Part shown: in pieces, positions 45,026 to 53,934 of the stretch
Numbering within the stretch: position 1 is the first letter of the stretch
How the letters are laid out: each line of letters begins with the position of its first letter
NCBI RefSeq assembly: GCF_901875555.1
Contig: NZ_CABFMD010000031.1
Coordinates: 62,001-126,000 of the forward strand
Source: Streptococcus parasanguinis
GTDB taxonomy: Bacteria; Bacillota; Bacilli; Lactobacillales; Streptococcaceae
Direction: 5' to 3'
Length of the DNA stretch: 64,000 bases
Program-made: the position numbers and the translations under genes
Notes under the pieces: generated by a model
What the model was told of the DNA's origin: nothing
Databases searched by the model: none
The model's input: the letters and a program-made list of their open reading frames with translations, nothing else

Positions 45026-45299
45026 AACGTACCCTCATATCGTCTAGGGAAGTTCCTTCGCCTGCCTCGTATTCTCTCAAGGCACGCTCAGATTGGGCTT
45101 GTAATTCTTCAATCAACTGTTCTCTATGTAGATCTTCGGCCGTCTTAATAGGCAAATCTTGCTCTAGGACTATTTGCTCCACAAATAAAGAAATAGCATC
45201 TGTCATTGTCATTCCCTTTTCCTTGATAATTTTTCGAGCTTGTTCCATAGTGGCTTCATTCAGTTTAAAATTGTATTGTTTCGATAAAGTTATAGCCAT
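45015..45299 (-). CDS. RelB/DinJ-family antitoxin
   Basis: 94 residues. The N-terminal ribbon-helix-helix part (residues 6-50, with MEQARKIIKEKGMTMTDAIS) should bind DNA as a dimer. The acidic C-terminal part should wrap the toxin. It is first in the operon, behind its own promoter and palindrome. Lon/Clp-type degradation of such antitoxins is known for the family. Confidence 0.9.
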   Translation of the reverse strand: MAITLSKQYNFKLNEATMEQARKIIKEKGMTMTDAISLFVEQIVLEQDLPIKTAEDLHREQLIEELQAQSERALREYEAGEGTSLDDMRVRYGL

Positions 45300-45309
45300 G
45301 ATATATCTC

Positions 45310-45330
45310 CAATCTATACGTTATAGATTG
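45310..45330. promoter_or_regulatory. Palindromic operator of the toxin-antitoxin operon
   Basis: CAATCTATA-CGT-TATAGATTG is a perfect 9-bp inverted repeat between the -10 box and the relB-type start codon, where a RelB/ParE complex would block transcription. Confidence 0.75.
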
Positions 45331-45359
45331 ATTATATACTAGATATAGACTTTAATCAA
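45331..45359 (-). promoter_or_regulatory. Promoter of the toxin-antitoxin operon
   Basis: On the minus strand TTGATT (45359-45354), 17-nt spacer, TATAAT (45336-45331). The operator starts directly after the -10. Confidence 0.75.
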
Positions 45360-45366
45360 GAAAAAA

Positions 45367-45540
45367 GAGAGCGGGACAGAAATCGGTCATTCGTTAGAAT
45401 TCGATTTCGTCGTCCCACCTCCGCACAGTTGAGTAGGGCAGTAAAAGCTGATGAAATCAGCGTAGTAGAGCCCACTCAACCACTGCGTCTTGCTCGATAA
45501 TCCAAAAACAAGAAGAGGCTAGGACTTTTGTCCCAGCCTC
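45367..45540 (+). repeat. Repeat A, copy 3
   Basis: About 175 bp in forward orientation. Its last hairpin (GAGGCTGGGAC/GTCCTAGCCTC when read on the minus strand) sits just past the end of glnQ and is followed on that strand by T-rich sequence, so it can serve as the glnQ terminator. Confidence 0.85.
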
Positions 45541-45569
45541 CTCAGAAACCATGAGGGTATATTATCTTT

Positions 45570-46310
45570 TTAAACGTTTAGCACCTTATCCAAGAATTCT
45601 TTCAAACGTGGGTGTTGGGGGTTATCGAAGATTTGGTCTGGTTTGCCGTCTTCGAGGAATTCGCCGTCTGCAGTAAAGATGACGCGGTTGGCTACTTGGC
45701 GGGCAAATCCCATCTCGTGGGTGACGATGATCATGGTCATCCCTTGCTTGGCCAAGTCCTTCATAACGTTCAAGACATCTCCAACCATCTCAGGGTCAAG
45801 GGCAGAAGTCGGTTCGTCAAAGAGCATAATATCTGGATTCATGGCGAGTCCACGCGCAATGGCCACACGTTGTTTTTGACCACCGGAAAGGCTGTTTGGA
45901 TTGGCATCGGCTTTATCTGCGAGACCAACTTTTTCCAATAATTCCATCCCGACTTTTTGAGCTTCTTCACGGGTCATCAGTTTGTGCTCTACTGGCGCAA
46001 ACATAATGTTTTCTAGGACACTCATGTGAGGGAAGAGGTTGAAGTGTTGGAAAACCATCCCAATATTTTCACGGACCAAATCAACATTGGTTTTTGGATC
46101 GGTTAGATCATATCCATTTACGGTAATTTGACCTTTTGTCACTTCTTCGAGTAGATTGAGACTCCGAAGGAAGGTCGATTTACCAGAACCGGACGGTCCG
46201 ATAATACAGACCACATCCCCTTCGTAGAATTTCGCTGAGATTCCTTTTAAGACCTCATTTTCACCATAGTATTTGTGGAGGTCATGGACATCAATTTTTA
46301 ATTTAGTCAT
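45570..46310 (-). CDS. glnQ: Glutamine/polar amino acid ABC transporter ATPase
   Basis: 246 residues. Walker [11 protein letters not shown]-loop [15 protein letters not shown], signature [13 protein letters not shown], Walker [15 protein letters not shown], and His in THEMGFARQ. All sites are intact, and the sequence falls in the GlnQ/HisP uptake class. Its ATG overlaps the glnP stop by one base, so it is coupled to the fused binding/permease protein. Confidence 0.94.
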   Translation of the reverse strand: MTKLKIDVHDLHKYYGENEVLKGISAKFYEGDVVCIIGPSGSGKSTFLRSLNLLEEVTKGQITVNGYDLTDPKTNVDLVRENIGMVFQHFNLFPHMSVLENIMFAPVEHKLMTREEAQKVGMELLEKVGLADKADANPNSLSGGQKQRVAIARGLAMNPDIMLFDEPTSALDPEMVGDVLNVMKDLAKQGMTMIIVTHEMGFARQVANRVIFTADGEFLEDGKPDQIFDNPQHPRLKEFLDKVLNV

Positions 46311-48493
46311 TAGTTAACCTTCTTTTCTAATTTTTTTGCAAATCGTGTTAGCAAGGTGATAATCACGAGGTAGAAAACGGCAAGGATCGCATACATCTTG
46401 AAACTTTGGTAGTTTCGAGCAATGATGATTTTACCAGTTTGGAAGAGTTCGACCAATCCAATGGCAGAAACGATCGTCGTATCTTTCAGGGCAATGACGA
46501 ATTGGTTTACAAAGTTTGGAAGCATGAGTTTGGTTGCTTGTGGCAAGATGATCTTACGCATGGTCTTGCCATAAGAGATTCCAAGGCTTCGGCTGGCTTC
46601 CATCTGTCCAATTGGTACAGCTTGGATCCCCCCACGGACAATTTCTGCGATATAAGCAGCAGCATTGAGGGAGAGGGCGATGGTACCTGCAACAAAGTCG
46701 TTGATTGGCGATTGGTGACCTGTGACAGATTCAATCAAGTTTGGAATTCCCCAGAAGATGAAGGCAGCAAGGATCATGAGTGGGATCCCACGAATAACAT
46801 CGACAAAGATTTCTGCTGTCCAGCGGAGCCATTTATAAGGGCTAACACTAAACATCCCAAAAATAACACCGATCACCATAGCAATCGCGAAAGAGAGAAG
46901 TGCAAGGGCAAGGGTTACACCCAAACCACTTAACAATTGTTTGTAGTTGTTTTGGAGCAAGCCCCAGATTGTTGTTTCATCTGCTGTTGTACTTGAAGTA
47001 CTTGATTTGCTATCTGACTTAAGATATTTATCTAGAATCTTTTGGTATTGGCCATTTTTCTTCAAGTTTGCAAGACCGTTATTGAACATTTCGATCAATT
47101 CAGGATTTTCACCTTTTTTAACGGCAAATGCTAGTTGACCACTTGGAGTTCCTTCGATAGGTGTTTTGAATTTACGCCCTTGTTTAATAGCGTATTTGAT
47201 AACCGGTTCGTCGTCCATAATCGCAGCGACAGAACCAGAATTCAAGCTGTCATACATAGAAGCCCCATCAGAGAAAGTTTTGATCTTGTAACCATATTTC
47301 TTTTGGTTTTCTTCAAGGAAGGTCTGCGATGCAGTTCCGTTTTTAACACCGACCGTCTTACCTTTTAAGTCATCGTAAGAATCAATCTTGCTATCCTTTT
47401 GGACTGCAAGAATAGAGTTAGCAGTATAATATGGTTCAGAAAAATCAAATGTTTCTTTCCGAGCATCGGTCACGGTCATCCCTGCGATTATTCCTTGCGC
47501 ATGACCAGATTGGACATCACTGACCGCAGCGTCAAATCCAGGGTTATCAATTTCAATAGTAAATCCTTGGTCTTTGGCAATGGCCTTGATCAAATCCATA
47601 TCGATCCCTGTATACTTATTTTTCCCATTCTGGAAAACGAATGGTGCAAAGGAAGAATCACTTGAGATACTGTATTTTGATTTTTTAGGGGTCGCTTTTT
47701 GACCAGCAGGAGTAGTGGTTTCTGGAACGGCACTGTTCCCAGATGATTGGCTTTCACCGGTCCATTTCTTGATGATCTTATCAAGTGTCCCATCAGCTTT
47801 CATTTGGGCGAGGGCCTTGTTAAATTGAGTGATCAATTTTTCATGTTTCCCACCTTTTTTAACACCAAAGGCAAAGCCACCGACTGCTTCTCCATCCATA
47901 TTGATCGCTAGGTCCTGACCTTTTTGGATGGCATATTGAATGACCGGCTGATCGTCCATAACTGCATCCACTGCACCAGTTGATAAGCTATTGTACATGA
48001 GATCACCCGTATCAAAAGTTGTGATACTGTAGCCGTACTTGTCCTTGTTTTTATCAAGGAAGCGTTGGGCTGCAGTTCCGTTTTTGACACCGACTTTCTT
48101 TCCTTTTAATTGGCTGTACTTCGTGATTTTGTCGGCTTTCGTAGTCGCTATGACAACTTTTGTATCGTAGTAAGTATCAGACATGGTGAAGACTTTTTCA
48201 CGTTCAGTTGTTTTGGTCATTCCGGCCATAATGGCATCCGCTTGACCAGCTTGAACAGCATTGACTGCAGCATCAAATCCAGGGAAGGATTTATCTAAAT
48301 CCCAGCCATTGATTTCAGCGACCTTGTCCAAGATTTCTACGTCAATTCCTTTATAGGTTTGATCTGAATCCTTAAATTCAAATGGTGCATAAGCTGTGTC
48401 GAAAACGACCTTGATCGTCTCAGCATGAGCATGACCAGCGAATGCTACCAGAGGAAATAAGAAAAGCAAATAGGCTAGTAATTTTTTCTTCAT
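46310..48493 (-). CDS. glnP: GlnP-type fused double substrate-binding protein and permease
   Basis: 727 residues from the ATG at 48493, chosen because AAGGAG lies 7 nt before it; two upstream Met codons lack one. Signal peptide (1-24), substrate-binding domain 1 (about 26-255; [10 protein letters not shown]), linker, substrate-binding domain 2 (about 272-490; [10 protein letters not shown]) and permease domain (about 506-725, with the EAA-like loop [17 protein letters not shown]). The tandem-SBD fusion is the known layout of Lactococcus GlnP, which imports glutamine, glutamate and asparagine. The dimer thus carries four binding domains outside the cell. Confidence 0.93.
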   Translation of the reverse strand: MKKKLLAYLLFLFPLVAFAGHAHAETIKVVFDTAYAPFEFKDSDQTYKGIDVEILDKVAEINGWDLDKSFPGFDAAVNAVQAGQADAIMAGMTKTTEREKVFTMSDTYYDTKVVIATTKADKITKYSQLKGKKVGVKNGTAAQRFLDKNKDKYGYSITTFDTGDLMYNSLSTGAVDAVMDDQPVIQYAIQKGQDLAINMDGEAVGGFAFGVKKGGKHEKLITQFNKALAQMKADGTLDKIIKKWTGESQSSGNSAVPETTTPAGQKATPKKSKYSISSDSSFAPFVFQNGKNKYTGIDMDLIKAIAKDQGFTIEIDNPGFDAAVSDVQSGHAQGIIAGMTVTDARKETFDFSEPYYTANSILAVQKDSKIDSYDDLKGKTVGVKNGTASQTFLEENQKKYGYKIKTFSDGASMYDSLNSGSVAAIMDDEPVIKYAIKQGRKFKTPIEGTPSGQLAFAVKKGENPELIEMFNNGLANLKKNGQYQKILDKYLKSDSKSSTSSTTADETTIWGLLQNNYKQLLSGLGVTLALALLSFAIAMVIGVIFGMFSVSPYKWLRWTAEIFVDVIRGIPLMILAAFIFWGIPNLIESVTGHQSPINDFVAGTIALSLNAAAYIAEIVRGGIQAVPIGQMEASRSLGISYGKTMRKIILPQATKLMLPNFVNQFVIALKDTTIVSAIGLVELFQTGKIIIARNYQSFKMYAILAVFYLVIITLLTRFAKKLEKKVN

Positions 48494-48574
48494 TTCTGTC
48501 TCCTTTTTCTTCATTTCTCTTTGGGTGTTTGACCCATGAGTACATTGACCAAAGGATGGCCTGAAAAAACAAAA

Positions 48575-48600
48575 CATTCATACCAAATAGAGTATGAATG
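48575..48600 (-). terminator. Hairpin with T tract inside the glnP leader
   Basis: On the minus strand CATTCATAC and GTATGAATG (9 bp, 8-nt loop) are followed by TTTTGTTTTTT, about 80 nt before the glnP start and after its promoter. It could act as an attenuator. Confidence 0.6.
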
Positions 48601-48624
48601 ATCTTATATTTTTCTATAAAAGCT

Positions 48625-48653
48625 ATTATATCAGAAAAATATCAGTTTAGCAA
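48625..48653 (-). promoter_or_regulatory. glnP-glnQ promoter
   Basis: On the minus strand TTGCTA (48653-48648), 17 nt, then TATAAT (48630-48625) with TGA before it (extended -10). Confidence 0.75.
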
Positions 48654-48774
48654 GAAAAATCAACTTTTGATGTTAGGTTTTCTGACATGAAGTTTCGTAC
48701 ATTACTGATTTTTTGGAGTCATTGGAGTCATAAATGAAGGAAAGTCGAACTCATATTGATGGGTTCGGCTTTTT

Positions 48775-49851
48775 CTATATAATAATAGGAATAATTAGCT
48801 TGACTTGTGCACCATGATTAATATTTTCTAAATGCATCGTTCCATTATGAAGTTTCATGACGCGTTTGACGAAAGATAAACCAAGTCCATAGTGACTTTC
48901 TTGAGAGGGTGTTCTTGCTTGGTCATCTTTATAGAAAAGATTTCCAGCATTCTGTAATATATTTTTTGAAAAATTAGATTGGTTATTCCATATAGTTAGA
49001 ACTAATTGACTATTTTCTTGTGAAATTGTTAGCTGGATTTGTGCATCATTTTCTTTTTGATGTTGTATAGCGTTGTTAATAATATTTGTGATTGCTCGGA
49101 AAAATAGATTGGAATGAATTGCAATTTGTGTTGATGGAGTTACTGTGTTAGTAAAAACAAAATGTGTATTTCTAGGGAGTAAAGGTGAGATATGTTCCTG
49201 TAATTGATAAGTTACTTGTTTAATTGATATGTTTTCAAGTTGAATATCATGGTCATAAAAAGTTTTGGAGTATTGGATAAAGTGGTTAAAATAATCGTTT
49301 AACTGAATACTTGCTTGTTCCAGATCTTTTAGACATTCCATTGCTTGAGGTGTTTGCTCGGTGGATTGTAAGAATTCAGCATTTCCTCTGATGACGGTTA
49401 GAGGGCTACGAAGATCATGTGCAGCACTAGATACTTGAAACGTGAGTTCTTTTTTTTGATCTTTTTCATTTTGAATTCTATTTTTTATTTCAGATTGCAT
49501 TTTTTCGATCAGTTCATTTGTTTCAATAAATTCTTTAATCTGCAAATGGTGATGTTCATTTTTTGTGAAATATAGACCACTATGATAAACCATCTTCATT
49601 TCTTTTTGAATCTTGGTTAATAACTGTCTAATATTTATTACAATGATAACAATTAAAATGATGCAAAGATAAATCCAAGAACTGACACTAAAAAATAAAG
49701 CAAAGCGATTGGCATTTTTCTCATTGATTCCAGATACAGAAGATAGAAGAGCGGGGAGTATGTAGAAAAGTATAAGACATAGAAGAAATTGCCAAATAAT
49801 TGTAAGGTAGGTACGCTTAATGAGTTGCTTGATCGTCAATTCTTTTTCCAT
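48775..49851 (-). CDS. Sensor histidine kinase, lantibiotic-immunity type
   Basis: 358 residues from the ATG at 49851, preceded by GGAGGAGG. Two membrane segments (about 17-40 and 54-80) with a very short outside loop. Then the H-box SSAAHDLRSPLTVIRGNAE, N-box ITNIINNAIQH and G-box YGLGLSFVKR. The wording AHD-R/K-PLT-I-GN is like NisK/SpaK-type kinases. It overlaps the regulator gene by 16 bp. It probably senses a peptide or cell-wall drug at the membrane. Confidence 0.85.
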   Translation of the reverse strand: MEKELTIKQLIKRTYLTIIWQFLLCLILFYILPALLSSVSGINEKNANRFALFFSVSSWIYLCIILIVIIVINIRQLLTKIQKEMKMVYHSGLYFTKNEHHHLQIKEFIETNELIEKMQSEIKNRIQNEKDQKKELTFQVSSAAHDLRSPLTVIRGNAEFLQSTEQTPQAMECLKDLEQASIQLNDYFNHFIQYSKTFYDHDIQLENISIKQVTYQLQEHISPLLPRNTHFVFTNTVTPSTQIAIHSNLFFRAITNIINNAIQHQKENDAQIQLTISQENSQLVLTIWNNQSNFSKNILQNAGNLFYKDDQARTPSQESHYGLGLSFVKRVMKLHNGTMHLENINHGAQVKLIIPIII

Positions 49852-50507
49852 TTGTATCCTCCTCCCCATACTGTTTTGATTGGATCAATTTGATGAATTT
49901 TAAATTTTTGTCTAATTTGATAGATGTATTCAGTGATTGACCGTAGTTGAGCGTCAGAGCTTACAGGATAGAGATAATTGTAAAGTTCTTCTGTGCTAAA
50001 TATTCGGTTTTCATTTTTTGCTAAAAGATAAAGTAAATCAAACTCTCGCTTAGTTAATGAAATTCTCTTTGATTGATAATAAACTTCTTGACGATCTCGA
50101 TAAAAAGTTATATCTGAATTCATTTCTTCTTTAGAGGAATCGTGAGATCTTTCTTCTCTACGAAGATGCATTTGAATTCTTGCAATCAATTCTTTTATGC
50201 TGAATGGTTTTGTGATGTAATCATCGGCTCCAGCTTGTATTCCTTTTAGTAAATCTTCTTCAAAATCTTTAGCGGTTAGAAATAAGATTGGAGTAGCAAT
50301 TTGTGGACGAATGGAACGACAAATTTCTAAACCAGAAATAGGCATCATGACGTCAAGTAAAATTAGATCAAATCCTGTAAAGTCACAGATATTGATCTCC
50401 TCTATATTTTTACGAGTTTCCACGTGAAAGTTGTTTGCTTCTAATGCATTCCCTATTAATCGTAAGATTTTTTCATCATCGTCAATGGCTAAAATTTTAT
50501 ACTTCAT
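49836..50507 (-). CDS. OmpR-family response regulator
   Basis: 223 residues. Receiver domain: AIDDDEKI acidic pair, phospho-acceptor Asp in LILLDVMMP, LTAKD and KPFS lysine. C-terminal winged helix of OmpR type (LTKREFDLLYLLAKN, then SITEYIYQIRQKF as recognition helix, then GGGYKW). It is partner to the kinase gene. It likely acts on the divergent ABC promoter, where repeated TYCTGA-like boxes occur at 11-bp steps. Confidence 0.92.
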   Translation of the reverse strand: MKYKILAIDDDEKILRLIGNALEANNFHVETRKNIEEINICDFTGFDLILLDVMMPISGLEICRSIRPQIATPILFLTAKDFEEDLLKGIQAGADDYITKPFSIKELIARIQMHLRREERSHDSSKEEMNSDITFYRDRQEVYYQSKRISLTKREFDLLYLLAKNENRIFSTEELYNYLYPVSSDAQLRSITEYIYQIRQKFKIHQIDPIKTVWGGGYKWKKN

Positions 50508-50579
50508 AGTTCCTCCAATTATATGAGCATATTATAGCAAATATAGAATGTAATTTGTTGAAAATAAAAAAAATAATTA

Positions 50580-50613
50580 TTCTGAGAATTTCCTGATTTT
50601 CTCCTGTTATACT
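50580..50613 (+). promoter_or_regulatory. ABC operon promoter with tandem regulator boxes
   Basis: TTCTGA, TTCCTGA and TCTCCTGT repeat with CTG at 50582, 50593 and 50604 (11-bp steps), ending at a TATACT -10 (50608-50613). No good -35 is present, as expected for an activated promoter. Confidence 0.5.
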
Positions 50614-50665
50614 TGCTCCAAGTGAAGGTGGAATTTCACTAAAAGTCAGAAGGGAAAAAGAATGA

Positions 50666-51376
50666 ATGATAACAATTCAAAAGCTACATAAGGAATATAA
50701 TAATAAAATTGTCCTTCAAAACGTGTCTTTCAAAGCTAAGAAAGGTGAGATTACTGGATTGATTGGACCGAATGGATCTGGAAAATCAACTTTAATTAGG
50801 ATTTTACTTGGTTTGGAAAATAGTCAAATGGGGATGGCGTTGATCGATGGCAAAAAATACTCTCAATTGGGAGATAATCCATTTGGTATTGTTGGATCAT
50901 TCCTCGACAGTTGCAAACCTTACCCAACAAGAACAGGATTCCAGCATCTTCGGTGGATTGGCTTGGCTTGTGGTGTTGATAGAAATAGGTGCAAGGAATG
51001 TTTAGAGTTGGTGGGGTTAAGTGAAGCTAAACATAAAAAAGTAAAAGACTATTCATTAGGAATGAAGCAACGTCTTGGTTTAGCGACAGCCTTATTAGCA
51101 AATCCTGACATCTTAATTTTAGATGAACCAATCAATGGACTAGATCCAGAAGGAATTCGCTGGGTACGTAATTTTTTACAATCTTTTGTCAATGAAGGTA
51201 AAACTGTCTTAATGACAAGTCATTATATGAGTGAGTTAGAATTAACGGTAGATCATCTGGTTGGTATTTCTAATGGCAAAATTGTTATTGATGGTCCTAC
51301 AAAAGATATATTGAAACAGTTTGGCTCTTTTGAGGAAGCATATTTTAAAGCACTAGAAGGGAAAGAAGGTGAATAA
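50666..51376 (+). CDS. ABC transporter ATPase, lantibiotic-immunity (LanF/BcrA) type
   Basis: 236 residues. Walker A GPNGSGKST, signature YSLGMKQRLGLA, Walker B ILILDEPINGLDPEG and His in TSHYMSELE. The YSLGMKQR signature and short length are typical of the BcrA/LanF group that expels bacitracin- or lantibiotic-like peptides. Two permease genes follow with overlaps, giving a LanFEG-like set. The gene is AT-rich compared with its chromosomal surroundings. Confidence 0.88.
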   Translation: MITIQKLHKEYNNKIVLQNVSFKAKKGEITGLIGPNGSGKSTLIRILLGLENSQMGMALIDGKKYSQLGDNPFGIVGSFLDSCKPYPTRTGFQHLRWIGLACGVDRNRCKECLELVGLSEAKHKKVKDYSLGMKQRLGLATALLANPDILILDEPINGLDPEGIRWVRNFLQSFVNEGKTVLMTSHYMSELELTVDHLVGISNGKIVIDGPTKDILKQFGSFEEAYFKALEGKEGE

Positions 51377-52190
51377 TTTGTTGAAGCGTTCCTTTTTTAG
51401 TGACCTTTATAAATATAGTAGTTTACCTACTTTTAGAGTTACTTTCTTTCTTATTTTGGGAGTCAGCATATTTTTTTCAATTCAAAATATCCAGGTGATA
51501 AATGCCTTAGTAGAAGGAAATGGACAAGCGGTTAACCTTGATCCATCTATGTTATCCTCGAATCCAGTCTATACAGTCAGGGATGCTCTCTTATCTTCAC
51601 CCTACCAAGCAAGTGTTATTTTCTTGCCAATTCTTGTTTCACTTGTTTATTCAACCCATTATCAATTTGGTGATGATTATTATAGCCAGTTATTGATTCC
51701 TAACTGGAAAGTTCGTCTTACTGGGTTTATTGCAAGTTCGATTGTTCTATCGTTACTTTCTACTTTAATATTTTCTATAGTAAACGCTGTTATTTTATTC
51801 GTTTTTCTGGATTCAACTCTAAAGAATTTTTTAGAATTGACATTGTTTTTAGATGTCACGGTAAGAGTTATGATATTTGCAATCGTTCTTACTTTATTAA
51901 CTTTACTTTTCGTAATCGTAACGAAAAAATCAATGACTGCATTAATTGCAGACGTTTTATTATTGGTCATCACCTTATCAGGTATTCTAAGAGGAATTTC
52001 CTCTAAAATAGAAAATCTATTGCCTTTGATTGGGGCAAAGTCATTTGCATTTGGTCGAATTGAAGGGACTCAAACGAGCCAATTGTACGGCTTTACACTT
52101 TTAGTAGTAGAAGGGATCTTGTTCTTTGTGTTCATAATGGTTGTAGAAATGATTCGAATGAGGAGGAAGAATGGCAAGAATATTATTTAG
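51369..52190 (+). CDS. ABC-2-type permease (LanE/G-like)
   Basis: 273 residues from a GTG at 51369 that overlaps the ATPase end by 8 bp; TTG codons at 51378 and 51381 are alternatives. Six hydrophobic segments, the first near residues 20-38, with a longer outside loop (about 40-75) and SSPYQASVIFLPILVSLVYS in the second segment. The membrane-only make-up and position fit a permease of a peptide-immunity transporter. Confidence 0.78.
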   Translation: MNNLLKRSFFSDLYKYSSLPTFRVTFFLILGVSIFFSIQNIQVINALVEGNGQAVNLDPSMLSSNPVYTVRDALLSSPYQASVIFLPILVSLVYSTHYQFGDDYYSQLLIPNWKVRLTGFIASSIVLSLLSTLIFSIVNAVILFVFLDSTLKNFLELTLFLDVTVRVMIFAIVLTLLTLLFVIVTKKSMTALIADVLLLVITLSGILRGISSKIENLLPLIGAKSFAFGRIEGTQTSQLYGFTLLVVEGILFFVFIMVVEMIRMRRKNGKNII

Positions 52191-52860
52191 TCTTATCGTC
52201 AAAAAATATAGTTTAAAACCCGTAAAGTACCAGATAGCTATACAGTCACTTTTGATAGGTTTTGTGTGTCTCTTCGGTGTGTTACCAGTTTCAATCAATG
52301 ATACTGTTGTACAATTATCTATAAAGCAAGCTCTTGTTTTTGCCTCAATGCTTTCTGTTAGTATTGGGTGTGTTAATGCATTTGTTGAGTTACAATCACA
52401 CGAAACAAAACTAGTTTACTTGGTAAGTGGAAAAAGGATCCTAAGTTCAATTAGGATCCTGTTCGTAGAGTTATTTGATGTAGTACTACAATCAACCTTA
52501 TATTTCATTGTACTGCTTATATGGTTTCAATTATATAGGAGCGAAAATGGTGTCAGTTTAGAAATCTTCAGTTTCTATTTGTTTGGCTCCATCCAATACT
52601 TTTTGATTTCTTACTTCTTAAGCTGTTTTTTCAAAAGTCCAATGGGGAGTTTAGCTATTTTATTGCTATTTCCTATTTTAGTACAACCATTCATAGAAAG
52701 AGTAGTGGAACCATTGACTAGTTACCTATTTTATAATATTGTTGCAGATACCATATTAGGGAGAGCTTCCTATCTGCAACTCTGTATTTACGTTATTGGA
52801 TTTGTATTTTCACTTGGAGCAACTCTCTACTTCTTGGTAAGGAATCAAGAAGTTAAGTAG
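52171..52860 (+). CDS. Second membrane subunit of the ABC transporter
   Basis: 229 residues, six hydrophobic segments. It has no clear motif of its own. Its start lies 20 bp inside the preceding permease gene with AGGAGGAAG upstream, so it is certainly part of the operon. It is shorter than the first permease and probably forms a hetero-dimer with it, as LanE and LanG do. Confidence 0.72.
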   Translation: MARILFSLIVKKYSLKPVKYQIAIQSLLIGFVCLFGVLPVSINDTVVQLSIKQALVFASMLSVSIGCVNAFVELQSHETKLVYLVSGKRILSSIRILFVELFDVVLQSTLYFIVLLIWFQLYRSENGVSLEIFSFYLFGSIQYFLISYFLSCFFKSPMGSLAILLLFPILVQPFIERVVEPLTSYLFYNIVADTILGRASYLQLCIYVIGFVFSLGATLYFLVRNQEVK

Positions 52861-52902
52861 TAAATAAAAATGATAGTGATGAGCAAACTTTTCTAATTTT
52901 GG

Positions 52903-53077
52903 GAGAGTGGGACAGAAATCGGTCATTCGTTAGAATTCGATTTCGTCGTCCCACCTCCGCACAGTTGAGTAGGGCTGTAAAAGCTGATGAAATCAGCGTA
53001 GTAGAGCCCACTCAACCACTGCGTCTTGCTCGACAATCCAAAAACAATTAAGAGGCTATGACTTTTGTCCCAGCCTC
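52903..53077 (+). repeat. Repeat A, copy 4
   Basis: About 175 bp, forward, almost identical to copy 1 in reverse. It directly follows the ABC operon and takes up much of the gene-free stretch 52861-53307. The rest of that stretch holds a terminator-like hairpin (53110-53151), an inverted repeat TTCTCTGT/ACAGAGAA (53230-53257) and the next promoter (TGCTAAAAT at 53271-53279). Confidence 0.85.
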
Positions 53078-53109
53078 TTGTTACGTATTTCATGGTTTTA
53101 GAATAAAAG

Positions 53110-53151
53110 ACAAGACTTTCGAAGTAATTGCGAGAGTCTTGTTTAGTTTTT
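53110..53151 (+). terminator. Terminator-like hairpin
   Basis: ACAAGACTTTCG pairs with CGAGAGTCTTGT (one G-T) and is followed by TTAGTTTTT. Confidence 0.65.
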
Positions 53152-53307
53152 ATGCTAATGCGTGTCCAATTTATTATATTGTAAATTAAACATGTACTGA
53201 ATTGATGGATTATTTTGTTACATCTTGTATTTCTCTGTCGTTCCCCATCACAGAGAATTTTGGTGATTTATGCTAAAATAAGAAGAACTACTTGAAAGGG
53301 GAAAAAG

Positions 53308-53934
53308 ATGATTGTTAAGTTTGACAGAGGCCTGCTTAAAGTTCAAATTGCATGGGGCATGTTTTTTTCTCTCGTTCCATTGTGCTTGATTATTTCTTCC
53401 CTTTTAAATGATTCTTTGTATGAGGATTATTTTGGTAAGCTCTTTGTCCTTTTCTTTCTTTTGTTTCCATTATACGCTGGTATTTATGCGGTAGATGGTA
53501 TGATGAATCTTAGAAAAACAAAGAAATTGATAGAAGTAGATGAGCAGACCTTCACCTATTATGGGAAACTTTTTGGCCGAAAAACCTTTGAAATCCCCTT
53601 ATCTGATATCGACCTTGTCATGAAAGATTGGTCAAGTCACATAGCCGATATCAAGCGTTTATCATCTTTTCTTTATTTTTTGAAGCGGATTGAATACTTT
53701 TTTGACTACCAATCCGAATTGGATGATAAAAAAAGATACCGGGTTCTGATGATTCTATTCAAAGATAGTGAGACGGCTATCACATACGATAAAAAGCTCG
53801 GTTTTCAGTTACCAAGGAAACGTAAGTATGTTGAGAAGACCCAAATCATACGAATTCCCGTGGATAGAGGAGAGGTTTTCTCAGACCAAGAAATGAATGA
53901 CTATATAAACGAAAGGAACATTCATGATAGATAG
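53308..53934 (+). CDS. Membrane protein of unknown function
   Basis: 208 residues. Two N-terminal hydrophobic segments (about 12-33 and 45-66), then a cytosolic part with a PH-like strand pattern ([20 protein letters not shown] and [10 protein letters not shown]). I do not recognise the family; it has the feel of the streptococcal small PH-like membrane proteins. It overlaps uvrB by 11 bp and shares its promoter, which may only reflect genome packing. Confidence 0.7.
   Translation: MIVKFDRGLLKVQIAWGMFFSLVPLCLIISSLLNDSLYEDYFGKLFVLFFLLFPLYAGIYAVDGMMNLRKTKKLIEVDEQTFTYYGKLFGRKTFEIPLSDIDLVMKDWSSHIADIKRLSSFLYFLKRIEYFFDYQSELDDKKRYRVLMILFKDSETAITYDKKLGFQLPRKRKYVEKTQIIRIPVDRGEVFSDQEMNDYINERNIHDR

Noticed and set aside
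46406-46933. Long antisense ORF inside glnP
   Set aside because: It is a shadow of the coding strand; the protein has no family features and no ribosome site.
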